DNA of 64,000 nt from contig NZ_JAQTXI010000009.1 of assembly GCF_028688855.1 (NCBI RefSeq), positions 1-64,000 of the forward strand, read 5' to 3'. This DNA comes from Neomegalonema sp. (GTDB taxonomy: Bacteria; Pseudomonadota; Alphaproteobacteria; Rhodobacterales; Rhodobacteraceae). This document shows, piece by piece, positions 18,973 through 27,617 of the stretch. How positions within the stretch are numbered: the stretch's first letter is position 1; each line of letters opens with the position of its first letter. The notes beneath the pieces were generated by a model that was not told the DNA's origin, did not search any database, and was given only the letters and a program-made list of their open reading frames with translations. A program made the translations under genes and the position numbers.

Positions 18973-20067
18973 ATGAAGCGCCATCTTCTTGTTTACACGG
19001 CTCTGTTTGCGGGGGTCGCCGGATCCGCGCTGGCGGGCGGCTACGCGGCTGCGCCTCAGGGCGCCGGCGTCCAGTACGGCGCTCCCGTCGGAGCGGTCCA
19101 GGCCGCGCCGGGGCAGCCGATCTTCGTCAACGGCCGCCCCGTCTACGACGACCGCGGCGCGATCCAGACCGGCGGCGCCATCTGGGGCGGCGACTTCGCG
19201 GGCTCGGCCCAGGGCGCGCCCCTGGTCGAGAGCCAGGTGGTGAGCGAGGAATACCTCCTCCAGCAGCAGGCCGCCTACGGCGTCTCCCAGGGCCAGGTCC
19301 AGACCGGCTACGGCTACGGCGTCGCGCATCAGGGCGCCGTGGTCGGCGCGCCGGTCTACGAGCAGACCACCACCACCCAGGACATCGTGGCCGTGACGAG
19401 CGTCCAGCCGACCCTCGTCCAGACCCGCGGCGGCTGGGGCCCCCGCGTCTTCGTGGGCGTTCAGGGCGGCGCGGCTCTGGGCGCGGCCTTCTCCGGCGAC
19501 GGCGACCGGCTCAAGATCGACCGCGGCTATAATTTCGGCGTCCATGCGGGCGTCGGCTTCAGCGGCGGATGGCGCGCCAAGGTCGAGTATCTGCGCCTGG
19601 CGGGCAAGATCGAGGTGGCCGGCTACGACGGCGGACATGGCGGCGGCGACTGCGGATCGCAGAAGCCGGGCTGCGGCGGCGGCAAGCCCTCCTGGGGCGG
19701 CGGCAAGCACGGCGGCGGCGGAAACGGCGGCGGAGGCTCCACCACCTACGAGATCGACCACAGCGCCAATGCGGGCTTCGTGACGGTGGAGAAGGCCTTC
19801 GAGGTCTCGAAGACCTTCCAGCCCTATGTCGGCCTGGGCGTGGGCTACGTGGATCCGAAGGTGGACGGCCTGGATCTGAAGGGCTCCTTCGGCGTCAAGG
19901 CCTCGGTGGGCGCGAGCGTCGCGCTGAGCGACAACCTCGAGGCCTTCGGCGAATACGCCTACGTCATCGCGCCCGACGTCGAGTGCGATTGCGGCGAAGA
20001 CGGCCTGCTCAAGGTGGATTACGACACCCATCTGCTCTCGGCGGGCCTGCGCATTTCGTTCAACTGA
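18973..20067 (+). CDS. Outer-membrane beta-barrel protein with Gly/His/Cys-rich loop
   Basis: The 364-residue product has a signal peptide (LLVYTALFAGVAGSALAGG). A Gly/Gln-rich N-terminal region of about 140 residues follows, with QG and YG repeats, then a C-terminal barrel of about 210 residues (RVFVGVQGGAALGAAF, YVGLGVGYVD, LSAGLRISFN). Between two barrel strands sits a loop of about 35 residues made of Gly runs with His, Lys and Cys (DCGSQKPGC, then GGGK repeats), unusual for an outer-membrane protein. The barrel resembles OmpA-like/porin-opacity folds. The ATG at 18973 has GGAG about 8 bases upstream. It is the second of three tandem outer-membrane genes. Function unknown. Confidence 0.78.
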   Translation: MKRHLLVYTALFAGVAGSALAGGYAAAPQGAGVQYGAPVGAVQAAPGQPIFVNGRPVYDDRGAIQTGGAIWGGDFAGSAQGAPLVESQVVSEEYLLQQQAAYGVSQGQVQTGYGYGVAHQGAVVGAPVYEQTTTTQDIVAVTSVQPTLVQTRGGWGPRVFVGVQGGAALGAAFSGDGDRLKIDRGYNFGVHAGVGFSGGWRAKVEYLRLAGKIEVAGYDGGHGGGDCGSQKPGCGGGKPSWGGGKHGGGGNGGGGSTTYEIDHSANAGFVTVEKAFEVSKTFQPYVGLGVGYVDPKVDGLDLKGSFGVKASVGASVALSDNLEAFGEYAYVIAPDVECDCGEDGLLKVDYDTHLLSAGLRISFN

Positions 20068-20093
20068 GCGCCTCCCGAGCGGGAGCGCGTTCC

Positions 20094-20134
20094 GCGGACT
20101 CCGGCGGCGCGAGGTCTGCGTCGCCGGAATCCGC
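20094..20134. terminator. Possible terminator hairpin without U-tract
   Basis: 13-base arms GCGGACTCCGGCG (20094-20106) and CGCCGGAATCCGC (20122-20134) pair with one mismatch. The hairpin starts 27 bases after the stop of the second outer-membrane gene. No T-run follows, so it may be an RNA-stabilising hairpin instead. Confidence 0.4.
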
Positions 20135-20297
20135 TGAAATCATCCCTGCGCCCATGAGTTTTCGTCATGGTCCTCCGGCGAGCCGCCGGAGGCCGGGCCG
20201 GAGCCGGGGCGCGGAAGGCCGGAGTTCGGACTGAAATCCCTGTCGCTTCGCCCTTCGTCCCATTCTGGACCGCATCGTCTGAAATCGGGACAAGCTA

Positions 20298-20322
20298 AGT
20301 TCATGATTAAACTTCATGAACT
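20298..20322. promoter_or_regulatory. Operator-like inverted repeat upstream of third outer-membrane gene
   Basis: Perfect 9-bp arms AGTTCATGA (20298-20306) and TCATGAACT (20314-20322) separated by 7 bases in an AT-rich stretch, about 125 bp before the start codon at 20446. The symmetry suggests a dimeric regulator site; the regulator is unknown. Confidence 0.45.
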
Positions 20323-20445
20323 CCGCATGATCGGCGATAATGCCACGTATTTCGACGAATTTCCCGAAAGACAGAAACAGGATTGAGAAATTTGCGACTC
20401 GTGCGCAATATATCCTTCAGGTCAATGTAGCGTTTCGAGGCAATC

Positions 20446-21663
20446 ATGAAACTCCTCACCCTCTCGGGAGTGGCGTCCGGCGTGGCGACGCTGCTCGCTG
20501 GAACGGCGGCGGCGCAGGCGTACGGCGCCTATTCCCCCCGCGACGTCTTCGTGTCGGCGGACGTGCTGCGCGGCTCTCTGAACGCTTCCGCGGGGGCGAT
20601 GTCCGGAGCCCAGTATCACGCGGCCTCCGAGGTCGTCTCCTCGACGGGCGTCCTCCCCGCCTCCTACGCGCCGGTCTCCTACGCGACCAGCGTCGCGCCG
20701 GGGAGCTACACCTCGGGCACGATTTCGGCGCCCATCACGGCGGCGATCTCCGGACCGATGTCGGGCACCTTCACGGGCCAGATCACCGGCACCATCACCG
20801 GCACGATCACGCTGAACCCGGTCGCGCCGGTCACGACCACGACCTACGCCGCTCCGGCCTATGTGGCTCCGGCGCCTGCGCCGATCTACACGCCCGCTCC
20901 GGCGCCGATCTACACCCCGGCTCCGGTCGTGGTCTCCGCGCCGGTCTACGCCGAGCCGGTCTACGTGGCGCCGCCCGCGCCCGCCTATGTTCCGCCTCCT
21001 CCGCCGGCCTATGTGCCGCCGCCGCCTCCGGTGGTGGTGCCCGTGGTGGTCGAGCCGGTGGCTGATTACTGCGCGCCCTGGGGCGGCAACCGGAACTTCT
21101 ACGGCCAGATCGGCGGCGGCTACGCCTACGCCGGCGACAACATCGACGGTCTGCGTCTGGCCAGCCGCGGCCTGGACAAGAACTATCATGTCGCGGGCGG
21201 CCTCGGCGTGCGGCTGCGCGGCCAGGGCGTCGGCTGCGACGACCAGGTGCGCGTCTCGCTGCAGAACCACTACATCCGGCATGAGCTGCCCCGCGGCGGC
21301 CAGATCATCAACGGCCGCCGGATGCTCAACAAGGACGCGATCAACGGCGAGGCCTTCTTCGCTCAGGTCGAATACGCGCCGGACCTCGGCTGGGGCGGGA
21401 TCCGTCCCTACATCGGCGCGGGCGTGGGCGCGGCGGGGATCAACGTCGGCGACGGCCATGACGGCTACGAGAACGACTGGGGCTTCGCCTACAAGGGCAT
21501 CGCGGGCGTGACCTTCGAGGTCAATCCCAAGCTCGACCTCTTCGCCGAATACAACTACATCGGCGTCCCCGGCGTGGATCTGAAGACCGGCTCCGGCCGC
21601 AAGGACGGCGAGATCGACTACGACGCGCATCTGGTCAACATGGGCCTGCGCTACAATTTCTGA
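20446..21663 (+). CDS. Outer-membrane beta-barrel protein with Pro-rich linker
   Basis: The 405-residue product starts with a signal peptide (SGVASGVATLLAGTAAAQA). A Ser/Thr/Gly region with GTITGTIT-type repeats follows (about residues 90-125), then a Pro/Ala/Val/Tyr-rich linker of about 80 residues with repeated APAPIYTP and YVPPPPP units. The C-terminal barrel of about 200 residues (GQIGGGYAYAGDNIDG, IRPYIGAGVGAAG, LDLFAEYNYIG) ends in MGLRYNF with the terminal Phe typical of barrels. The linker could span the periplasm or contact the cell wall; that is inference. It is third in the tandem set and ends at a strong terminator. Confidence 0.8.
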   Translation: MKLLTLSGVASGVATLLAGTAAAQAYGAYSPRDVFVSADVLRGSLNASAGAMSGAQYHAASEVVSSTGVLPASYAPVSYATSVAPGSYTSGTISAPITAAISGPMSGTFTGQITGTITGTITLNPVAPVTTTTYAAPAYVAPAPAPIYTPAPAPIYTPAPVVVSAPVYAEPVYVAPPAPAYVPPPPPAYVPPPPPVVVPVVVEPVADYCAPWGGNRNFYGQIGGGYAYAGDNIDGLRLASRGLDKNYHVAGGLGVRLRGQGVGCDDQVRVSLQNHYIRHELPRGGQIINGRRMLNKDAINGEAFFAQVEYAPDLGWGGIRPYIGAGVGAAGINVGDGHDGYENDWGFAYKGIAGVTFEVNPKLDLFAEYNYIGVPGVDLKTGSGRKDGEIDYDAHLVNMGLRYNF

Positions 21664-21725
21664 CGCGTGACCGGAGTCCGGAGCCTTTCGCCGCGGCGAA
21701 ACGCTCCGGGCCTCGCAAAGTCGGG

Positions 21726-21762
21726 AAAAACGTCGCCGGATGGCCCGTCCGGCGGCGTTTTT
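21726..21762 (+). terminator. Intrinsic terminator before mfd
   Basis: 15-base arms 21726-21740 and 21748-21762 (AAAAACGTCGCCGGA / TCCGGCGGCGTTTTT) pair throughout, with one G-T wobble. The arm ends in TTTTT, and the A-run on the other side makes it potentially bidirectional. Confidence 0.88.
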
Positions 21763-21826
21763 CCGTCAGACCCCCCTGAAAAGGCGCGCTTGTCAGGCCG
21801 GGGCCGGAATGCTAGCTCGGGGCATC

Positions 21827-24800
21827 ATGAGCAAGACCCCTCAGCGCCCGCCGCAGCCCTCGACCCCCGCCCTGACGCCCGGGCGCATCGTCGTGGGCGG
21901 GGCGCCCGAAGGCTATGACGCCCTGCTGCTGATCCGGCTCGTCGAGCGGGCCAGAGGCCCCGTGCTGCACGTCGCGCGGGACGACGCCCGCATGGCCGCC
22001 ATGGAGACCGCCCTCGGGGTGGTCGCGCCGGGAGTCCCGGTCTTCAGGCTGCCCGCCTGGGACTGCCTGCCCTACGACCGGCTGTCGCCCAATCCGGCGG
22101 TGGCGGCGGAGCGTCTGGCGACGCTGGCCCATCTCGCCGAGGGCTTCGACCGGCCTTGCGTGATCCTGACCACGGTCAACGCCGTGGCGCAGCGCGTTCC
22201 GCCCCGCGAGAGCCTGCGCCGCGCGCGCTTCGCGGCGGATGTGGGGTCGCGGATCGACCTCGACCAGCTTCAGGCCTTCTTCGCCGAAAACGGCTATGTG
22301 CGGGCGAGCTCGGTGGCCGAGCCCGGAGATTACGCCATCCGGGGCGGCGTCATCGACGCCTTTCCGCCGGGCTCCGAAAAGCCGGTGCGGCTCGATCTCT
22401 TCGGCGACATGCTGGAGAGTCTGAAAAGCTTCGATCCCGAGACCCAGCGCAGCGAAGGCAAGTTGCAGCGTCTGGAGCTGGCGCCCATCTCCGAGACGCC
22501 GCTGACTCCGGCTTCGATCCGGCTCTTCCGCCAGCGTTACCGCGAGACCTTCGGCGCGGCGGGCGACGATCCGCTCTATGAAGCCGTCTCCGAGGGGCGC
22601 CGTCATCAGGGCATGGAGCATTGGCTCGCCTTCTTCCACGACAGCCTCGAAACGATCTTCGACTATCTGCCCGAAGGCGCGCCCGTCTCGCTCGACCACC
22701 AGGCCGAGGAGGCGCGGGAATCGCGCATGGAGGTGGTGCGCGATCATTACGACAATCGCCGTCAGGCTCTGGAGAAGCCGGGCATCGGCGGTTCGCCCTA
22801 TCGGCCTGCGACGCCCGCCTCGCTCTATCTGACCGATCGGGATTGGGCGGCGGCTCTGGCGGATCGGGCGGTGCGGGGCTTCTCGCCCTTTCCTCTGGGC
22901 GCGGGGCCCAATCTCGCCGACGCCGGGGGGCGTCCGGGCCGGGATTTCGCCCCCGAACGGCTTCAGGAGAAGATCAACCTCTTCGACGCTCTGGCGGCTC
23001 ACGCCCGCGAGCGGATGAAGTCGGGGCGACGGGTGGTGCTGGCGGCCTATTCCGAGGGCTCGCGCGAGCGCATGGGCGGCCTGCTGGAGGACCACGGGCT
23101 CAAGACCGTGATCCTGCCGCGCTGGGGCGATCTCCCGGCGGCGAGGGAAGGCGCCGAGACGGCGCGTCTGCTGGTCTGGCCTCTGGAGCATGGCTTCGAG
23201 ACCGAAGACCTCGCGGTGATCTCCGAACAGGACATCCTCGGCGACCGGCTCGTGCGGGCGGCGCGCAAGAAGCGTCGGGCGGACAACTTCATCTCCGAAG
23301 CGGCGAGCCTCTCGCCGGGGGATCTGGTGGTGCATGTCGAGCATGGCGTGGGGCGCTATCTCGGACTCCAGATGCTCAAGACCGACGGCGCCGAACGCGA
23401 TTATCTCGCGCTGGAATACGCCGGCGAGGGCAATTCCAGGCTTTACGTCCCGGTCGAGAACATCGAGCTTCTGTCGCGCTTCGGCTCGGCCACGGAGGGC
23501 GTGCAGCTCGACCGCCTCGGCGGCGGGGCCTGGCAGGCCCGCAAGGCGCGGCTCAAGAAACAGGTGCTGGAGATCGCCGAGCGCCTGATCCGCGTGGCGG
23601 CCGAGCGTCGCCTGCGGACGGCGGAGGCCTATCATCCGGCCTCGGGGCTCTTCGAGGAGTTCTGCGCCCGCTTCCCCTATCAGGAGACCGACGACCAGCT
23701 TTCGGCCATCTCCGACGTGCTGGGCGACCTCTCGGCGGGACGTCCGATGGATCGGCTCATCTGCGGCGACGTGGGATTCGGCAAGACCGAAGTCGCCTTG
23801 CGGGCGGCCTTCGTGGCGGCCATGGAGGGGGCTCAGGTGGCGGTGATCGCCCCGACGACCCTGCTCGCGCGCCAGCACGCGAAGAACTTCGAGACCCGCT
23901 TCCGGGGCTTTCCCTTGCAAGTGCGGGATCTTTCGCGCTTCACCTCCACGAAGGCGGCCGCCGACACGAAATCCGGCCTGCGCGAGGGCGTGGTGGATGT
24001 GGTGGTCGGCACCCATGCGCTGCTGGCGAAGGACGTCGGATTCAAGCGGCTCGGGCTGCTGATCATCGACGAGGAGCAGCATTTCGGCGTCAAGCACAAG
24101 GAGCGGCTCAAGGAGCTGAAATCCGACGTCCATGTGCTGACCATGACCGCCACGCCCATTCCGCGCACTCTGCAGATGGCCATGACGGGCGTGCGGGAGC
24201 TCTCGCTCATCGCGACGCCGCCGGTGGATCGTCTGGCGATCCGGACCTATGTCGGGCCCTATGATCCGGTCACGACGCGGGAGGCGCTGCTCCGCGAGAA
24301 ATACCGCGGCGGTCAGAGCTTCTACGTCGCGCCGCGCATCGCGGATCTGGCGGCCATCGAGGACTTCCTCCGCGAGCATGTGCCGGAGGTGAAGGTGGCG
24401 GTCGCGCATGGCCAGATGGCCGCCGGGGCGCTCGACGAGATCATGAACGCCTTCTACGACGGCGCCTATGACGTGCTGCTCGCGACGACCATCGTGGAAT
24501 CGGGCCTCGACATCCCGACGGCGAACACGCTGATCGTCCATCGGGCGGACATGTTCGGCCTGGCGCAGCTCTATCAGATCCGGGGGCGCGTCGGGCGGGC
24601 CAAGACCCGCGCCTACGCCTATCTGACCACCCAGCCGCGCAAGGCTCTGACTCCGGCGGCGGAGAAGCGGCTCAAGGCTCTGGCTTCGCTGGATTCGCTC
24701 GGGGCGGGCTTCACTCTGGCGAGCCACGACCTCGACATTCGCGGCGCGGGCAACCTGCTCGGCGAGGAGCAATCGGGCCATATCCGCGAAGTCGGCTTCG

Positions 24801-25489
24801 AGCTCTATCAGGACATGCTGCAGGAGGCTCTGGAGCGGATGCGCTCGGGCGAGACGGATCTCCCCGAGGTCGCCGAAGTCTGGTCGCCGCAGATCAATCT
24901 GGGCGTGGCGGCGCTGATCCCCGAGAGCTACGCCGCGGATCTCGACGTGCGTCTGGGGCTTTACCGCCGCCTCGCCTCTCTGGAGGAGGGCGCGGAGCTG
25001 GAGGGCTTCGCCGCCGAACTCCATGACCGCTTCGGGCCTCCGCCGCCGGAAGTCGAGGGGCTGATCAAGCTCATCCGTCTGAAGGGGCTCTGCCGTCGGG
25101 CGGGGATCGCCAGGCTGGACGGCGGACCCAAGGGCGCTTCGATCTCCTTCCGCGAGGGCGCGGTGAAGAATCCGGCGGGGGTGGCCTCCTGGGCGATGCG
25201 TCAGGGGGCTCTGGCGCGTCTGAAGCCGGATTCCTCTCTGGTGGTCCTGCGCGACTGGGAGACTCCGGAAGCCCGGCTCAAGGGCGCGCTGACTCTGGCG
25301 CGGGATCTGGTCAAGGCCGCCGAATCCAGCGAGATCGACGTCCTCAAGGCGCCGCCTCCGCCGCCGAAGGCGCCTCCGCCCAGGCATCTGGCGCCGCAGA
25401 CCCCGACGCCGCCGAAACGCGGCTCGCTCGGCGTGACGCGGGTGATTCCCCGCGGCTCATGGCGGGGCGGGCCGCGCGGAGGGCGCTGA
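21827..25489 (+). CDS. mfd: Transcription-repair coupling factor
   Basis: This protein releases stalled RNA polymerase at lesions and recruits UvrA. At 1220 residues it is a full-length Mfd. The UvrB-like N-terminal module comes first (PAWDCLPYDRLSPNP, then GDYAIRGGVIDAFPPG). The RNA-polymerase interaction domain contains VVHVEHGVGRYLGLQ. The helicase/translocase core has Walker A GDVGFGKTE, the DEEQHFG box, LTMTATPIPRTL, and motif VI in QIRGRVGRA. The TRCF C-terminal domain follows, with a basic Pro-rich tail about 50 residues longer than usual. The ATG at 21827 (MSKTP) was taken because the upstream 29 in-frame codons overlap the terminator region. Confidence 0.96.
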   Translation: MSKTPQRPPQPSTPALTPGRIVVGGAPEGYDALLLIRLVERARGPVLHVARDDARMAAMETALGVVAPGVPVFRLPAWDCLPYDRLSPNPAVAAERLATLAHLAEGFDRPCVILTTVNAVAQRVPPRESLRRARFAADVGSRIDLDQLQAFFAENGYVRASSVAEPGDYAIRGGVIDAFPPGSEKPVRLDLFGDMLESLKSFDPETQRSEGKLQRLELAPISETPLTPASIRLFRQRYRETFGAAGDDPLYEAVSEGRRHQGMEHWLAFFHDSLETIFDYLPEGAPVSLDHQAEEARESRMEVVRDHYDNRRQALEKPGIGGSPYRPATPASLYLTDRDWAAALADRAVRGFSPFPLGAGPNLADAGGRPGRDFAPERLQEKINLFDALAAHARERMKSGRRVVLAAYSEGSRERMGGLLEDHGLKTVILPRWGDLPAAREGAETARLLVWPLEHGFETEDLAVISEQDILGDRLVRAARKKRRADNFISEAASLSPGDLVVHVEHGVGRYLGLQMLKTDGAERDYLALEYAGEGNSRLYVPVENIELLSRFGSATEGVQLDRLGGGAWQARKARLKKQVLEIAERLIRVAAERRLRTAEAYHPASGLFEEFCARFPYQETDDQLSAISDVLGDLSAGRPMDRLICGDVGFGKTEVALRAAFVAAMEGAQVAVIAPTTLLARQHAKNFETRFRGFPLQVRDLSRFTSTKAAADTKSGLREGVVDVVVGTHALLAKDVGFKRLGLLIIDEEQHFGVKHKERLKELKSDVHVLTMTATPIPRTLQMAMTGVRELSLIATPPVDRLAIRTYVGPYDPVTTREALLREKYRGGQSFYVAPRIADLAAIEDFLREHVPEVKVAVAHGQMAAGALDEIMNAFYDGAYDVLLATTIVESGLDIPTANTLIVHRADMFGLAQLYQIRGRVGRAKTRAYAYLTTQPRKALTPAAEKRLKALASLDSLGAGFTLASHDLDIRGAGNLLGEEQSGHIREVGFELYQDMLQEALERMRSGETDLPEVAEVWSPQINLGVAALIPESYAADLDVRLGLYRRLASLEEGAELEGFAAELHDRFGPPPPEVEGLIKLIRLKGLCRRAGIARLDGGPKGASISFREGAVKNPAGVASWAMRQGALARLKPDSSLVVLRDWETPEARLKGALTLARDLVKAAESSEIDVLKAPPPPPKAPPPRHLAPQTPTPPKRGSLGVTRVIPRGSWRGGPRGGR

Positions 25490-25554
25490 AGCGCCCGGCG
25501 CCTCCAGGGGAGAGAGAGCGCCCCCGCGTCGCGGCGAGGGCGCGCTCGGGCGTC

Positions 25555-25878
25555 TCAGACGCAGGTGATGGAGCGGATGTTGCTGGTGGCCTTGTCATAG
25601 ACCACCGTCTGGCGATCAAGGCGCAGATCCATGGTCATGGGATCTCCCTCGCCGACCACGCGGCGCGAGACGCCGTCCGGCACGGCGGGCAGAGCCGAAA
25701 GCGGCCCCCCGACGAGGCTCTGGAGCGCGGCGGCCCGACAGAGATCCTGCGGAGTCTCGGCCAGTTCGGTCGGCGGCGTCGGGACGGGGCGCGGCGTCGG
25801 GGCGTGGGCGGCCTGGCGGCTGCAGGCCGGAACCGCGAGCAGGGCGACGCCGAGCGCGGCGAAGACGAAGGATTTCAT
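25555..25878 (-). CDS. Peptidase inhibitor I78 family lipoprotein
   Basis: The 107-residue product has a signal peptide with lipobox AVPAC (Cys19). A short Pro-rich spacer follows, then an I78 inhibitor-like domain: LCRAAALQSLVGGPLSAL, RVVGEGDPMTMDLRLDR and a terminal SNIRSITCV. The two domain cysteines would form the family's disulfide. I78 proteins related to fungal elastase inhibitors are common small envelope proteins in this group of bacteria. Its target protease is unknown. It sits downstream of mfd, converging on it with a 65-bp gap. Confidence 0.82.
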   Translation of the reverse strand: MKSFVFAALGVALLAVPACSRQAAHAPTPRPVPTPPTELAETPQDLCRAAALQSLVGGPLSALPAVPDGVSRRVVGEGDPMTMDLRLDRQTVVYDKATSNIRSITCV

Positions 25879-26028
25879 GACAGGGAGCCTCCGGGGATTG
25901 CGTCTCGCGGATCATCCGCGGACGCCATGCGGAGTCCATGATAGCTCATCCTCCGGCCCCGGGGGCGATGATCCGTCCACGCGCAGGGGCGGATTCCGTC
26001 GCTCCGGCGGGGCGAGTCCTGCGGGCCT

Positions 26029-26385
26029 TCAGCGGCTCGAGCGCAGAAGCCGTGCGTTTCTGGCGGCGTCGCGCTCCCTCTGGCAGATCGCTCTGTCGAA
26101 GGCGCCGAAGGCCCGGGCGAGGCAGGCCTGGAACATCTGTTCGTAAAGCTCCGCTTCGGGAGGGCGCCCGACCGGAACCCCGCCGTAGACCGGCGGCGGG
26201 CCGACCTGCGGGCCGCCCTGAGCCCCGTGAGGGTCGAAGCCTTCGGGCGCGAGGAGGAGTCCGGCCTGGGGGCTCCGGAGAGCCTGGATCTCCGCCCGGG
26301 CTCCCTGTCCCCCGAAGGACCCGTGGTCCTGGGCTGCGGCGGGGAGGGCGGCGAGCAGGCTGAACGCGAGACTCAGGCGTCGCAT
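26029..26385 (-). CDS. Small secreted protein of unknown function
   Basis: The 118-residue product begins with a signal peptide (RRLSLAFSLLAALPAAAQ). A Gly/Pro-rich middle and a helical Arg/Ala-rich C-terminus with two cysteines (FQACLARAF and AICQRERDA) follow. I do not recognise a family. It stands alone between the I78 lipoprotein gene and rlmJ, all on the minus strand, with gaps of about 150 bp on each side that show no other gene. The coding call rests on the signal peptide and codon pattern only. Confidence 0.6.
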   Translation of the reverse strand: MRRLSLAFSLLAALPAAAQDHGSFGGQGARAEIQALRSPQAGLLLAPEGFDPHGAQGGPQVGPPPVYGGVPVGRPPEAELYEQMFQACLARAFGAFDRAICQRERDAARNARLLRSSR

Positions 26386-26537
26386 GGGATCTTCCTCCTG
26401 AAGCCGCCTTCGCCCCAGACCCGGAGCGCAGCGCAGGCGGCGTGAAGCTGTCCGGATGTTCCGCGCACATCATACGATTCATCCGGAGGAGGGAAACCCG
26501 GAATCTCCGCGCCCGGGCCCCATCTTTCATGGAGGCT

Positions 26538-27383
26538 TCAGCTCTCCGGGCGGATCCATTCTCCCGACCAGCGCCCCCGGAATCCCTCCACCGCCAGGCG
26601 TGGGGTCAGCCATTCGAGCAGCGTGGCGGCCTCCTCCGGGAAGCCGTAGGGCGGGTTGACCACCGTCATGCCGGTGCCGGTCAGGCCCGGCGCCTCGCGG
26701 GGGGCGAAATCCAGCCGCAGGTCCAGCACCGGCGCCGAGACCTCCTGGAGCGCTTCGAGGAATCCGGCGTCCGCGCCCCCCGCCTTGATCGGGCGCCAGA
26801 GCAGCCAGACTCCGGAGGCGAAGCGTTTCAACCCTGCCTTCAACCCCTTGACCATGCGCTCATATTCGTCCCTGCGCTCGAAGGGGGGGTCCACGAGGAT
26901 CAGCCCCCGCCGGGAGGTCGGCGGCAGGAAGGCGCTCAGGGCGTCGTAGCCGTCCATGTGATAGGCGCGCGCGCGGGCGAAGGGCCGGAGCGTCTCCTCC
27001 AGAAGCGGGACCTCCTCGGGATGCAGCTCGCAGGCCATGACCCGGTCTCCGGGGCGGGTCAGCCGCGCCATGAGCCAGGGCGAACCCGGATAGAAGCGCC
27101 GCTCGGGCTGGTCGAGGTTGAGTTCGTCCAGAGCGTCCAGCCAGGGGTCGAGCAGGGGATGGGGCGCGGGATCCTCAAGGATCCTCCCGACGCCGCCGCG
27201 CCATTCGCCGCCGCGCAGGGCGCGTTCGTCCATCGCCAGATCGAAGAGCCCCGCGCCCGCGTGGCTGTCGAGCGCGAGGAAGGGCTTGTCCTTGCGCGTC
27301 ATGGCCAGCAGGGCCCGGCAGAGAAGGGCGTGCTTCACCACATCGGCGGCGTTGCCCGCGTGATAGGCGTGACGGTAGTTCAC
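26538..27383 (-). CDS. rlmJ: 23S rRNA (adenine-N6)-methyltransferase RlmJ
   Basis: This enzyme methylates an adenine (A2030 in E. coli numbering) of 23S rRNA. The 281-residue product matches RlmJ length and begins NYRHAYHAGNAADVVKHALL, the family signature. Further motifs are DSHAGAGLFDL (SAM site), PGSPWLMARL, ACELHPEE and the catalytic LILVDPPFE. The start is taken as the GTG at 27383, because homologues begin exactly at the NYRHA segment; an upstream in-frame ATG at 27473 would add 30 unrelated residues. It is divergent from the CAP-domain gene across 234 bp. Confidence 0.92.
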   Translation of the reverse strand: MNYRHAYHAGNAADVVKHALLCRALLAMTRKDKPFLALDSHAGAGLFDLAMDERALRGGEWRGGVGRILEDPAPHPLLDPWLDALDELNLDQPERRFYPGSPWLMARLTRPGDRVMACELHPEEVPLLEETLRPFARARAYHMDGYDALSAFLPPTSRRGLILVDPPFERRDEYERMVKGLKAGLKRFASGVWLLWRPIKAGGADAGFLEALQEVSAPVLDLRLDFAPREAPGLTGTGMTVVNPPYGFPEEAATLLEWLTPRLAVEGFRGRWSGEWIRPES

Positions 27384-27617
27384 GGCGCTTCGGACTCCTG
27401 ACAGCGGAAACCGGGAGACGGCTCCCGGAGGGGCCGCGCGGCCGGACCAGGGCCCGGCCCGCCCGGCGGACATGATCCATGCGGATAGGGAGAGTGTTTA
27501 TGTCTCGGTAACCACAAGCGTTCAACCTGCGGGGGCCCTTGCGCGGAATCTCTTCGCGCTTTCGCCGCCGGTTCGTTCCTCCCGAGCCGCGCGGCGCCCT
27601 TTCGGAGCCGCCCGACC

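Larger units (their letters stand above)
20068..20445. other. Non-coding gap between two outer-membrane protein genes
   Basis: These 378 bp hold no gene I can support. The left part has strong hairpins (20094-20134 and CCTCCGGCG 20172-20180 / CGCCGGAGG 20184-20192) without U-tracts. The right part is distinctly AT-richer and holds an operator-like inverted repeat (20298-20322), consistent with a promoter region for the next gene. Confidence 0.6.

Noticed and set aside
21812..25387. Long minus-strand open frame opposite mfd
   Set aside because: It has no recognisable motif, while the plus strand encodes a complete Mfd. High GC creates such antisense frames.
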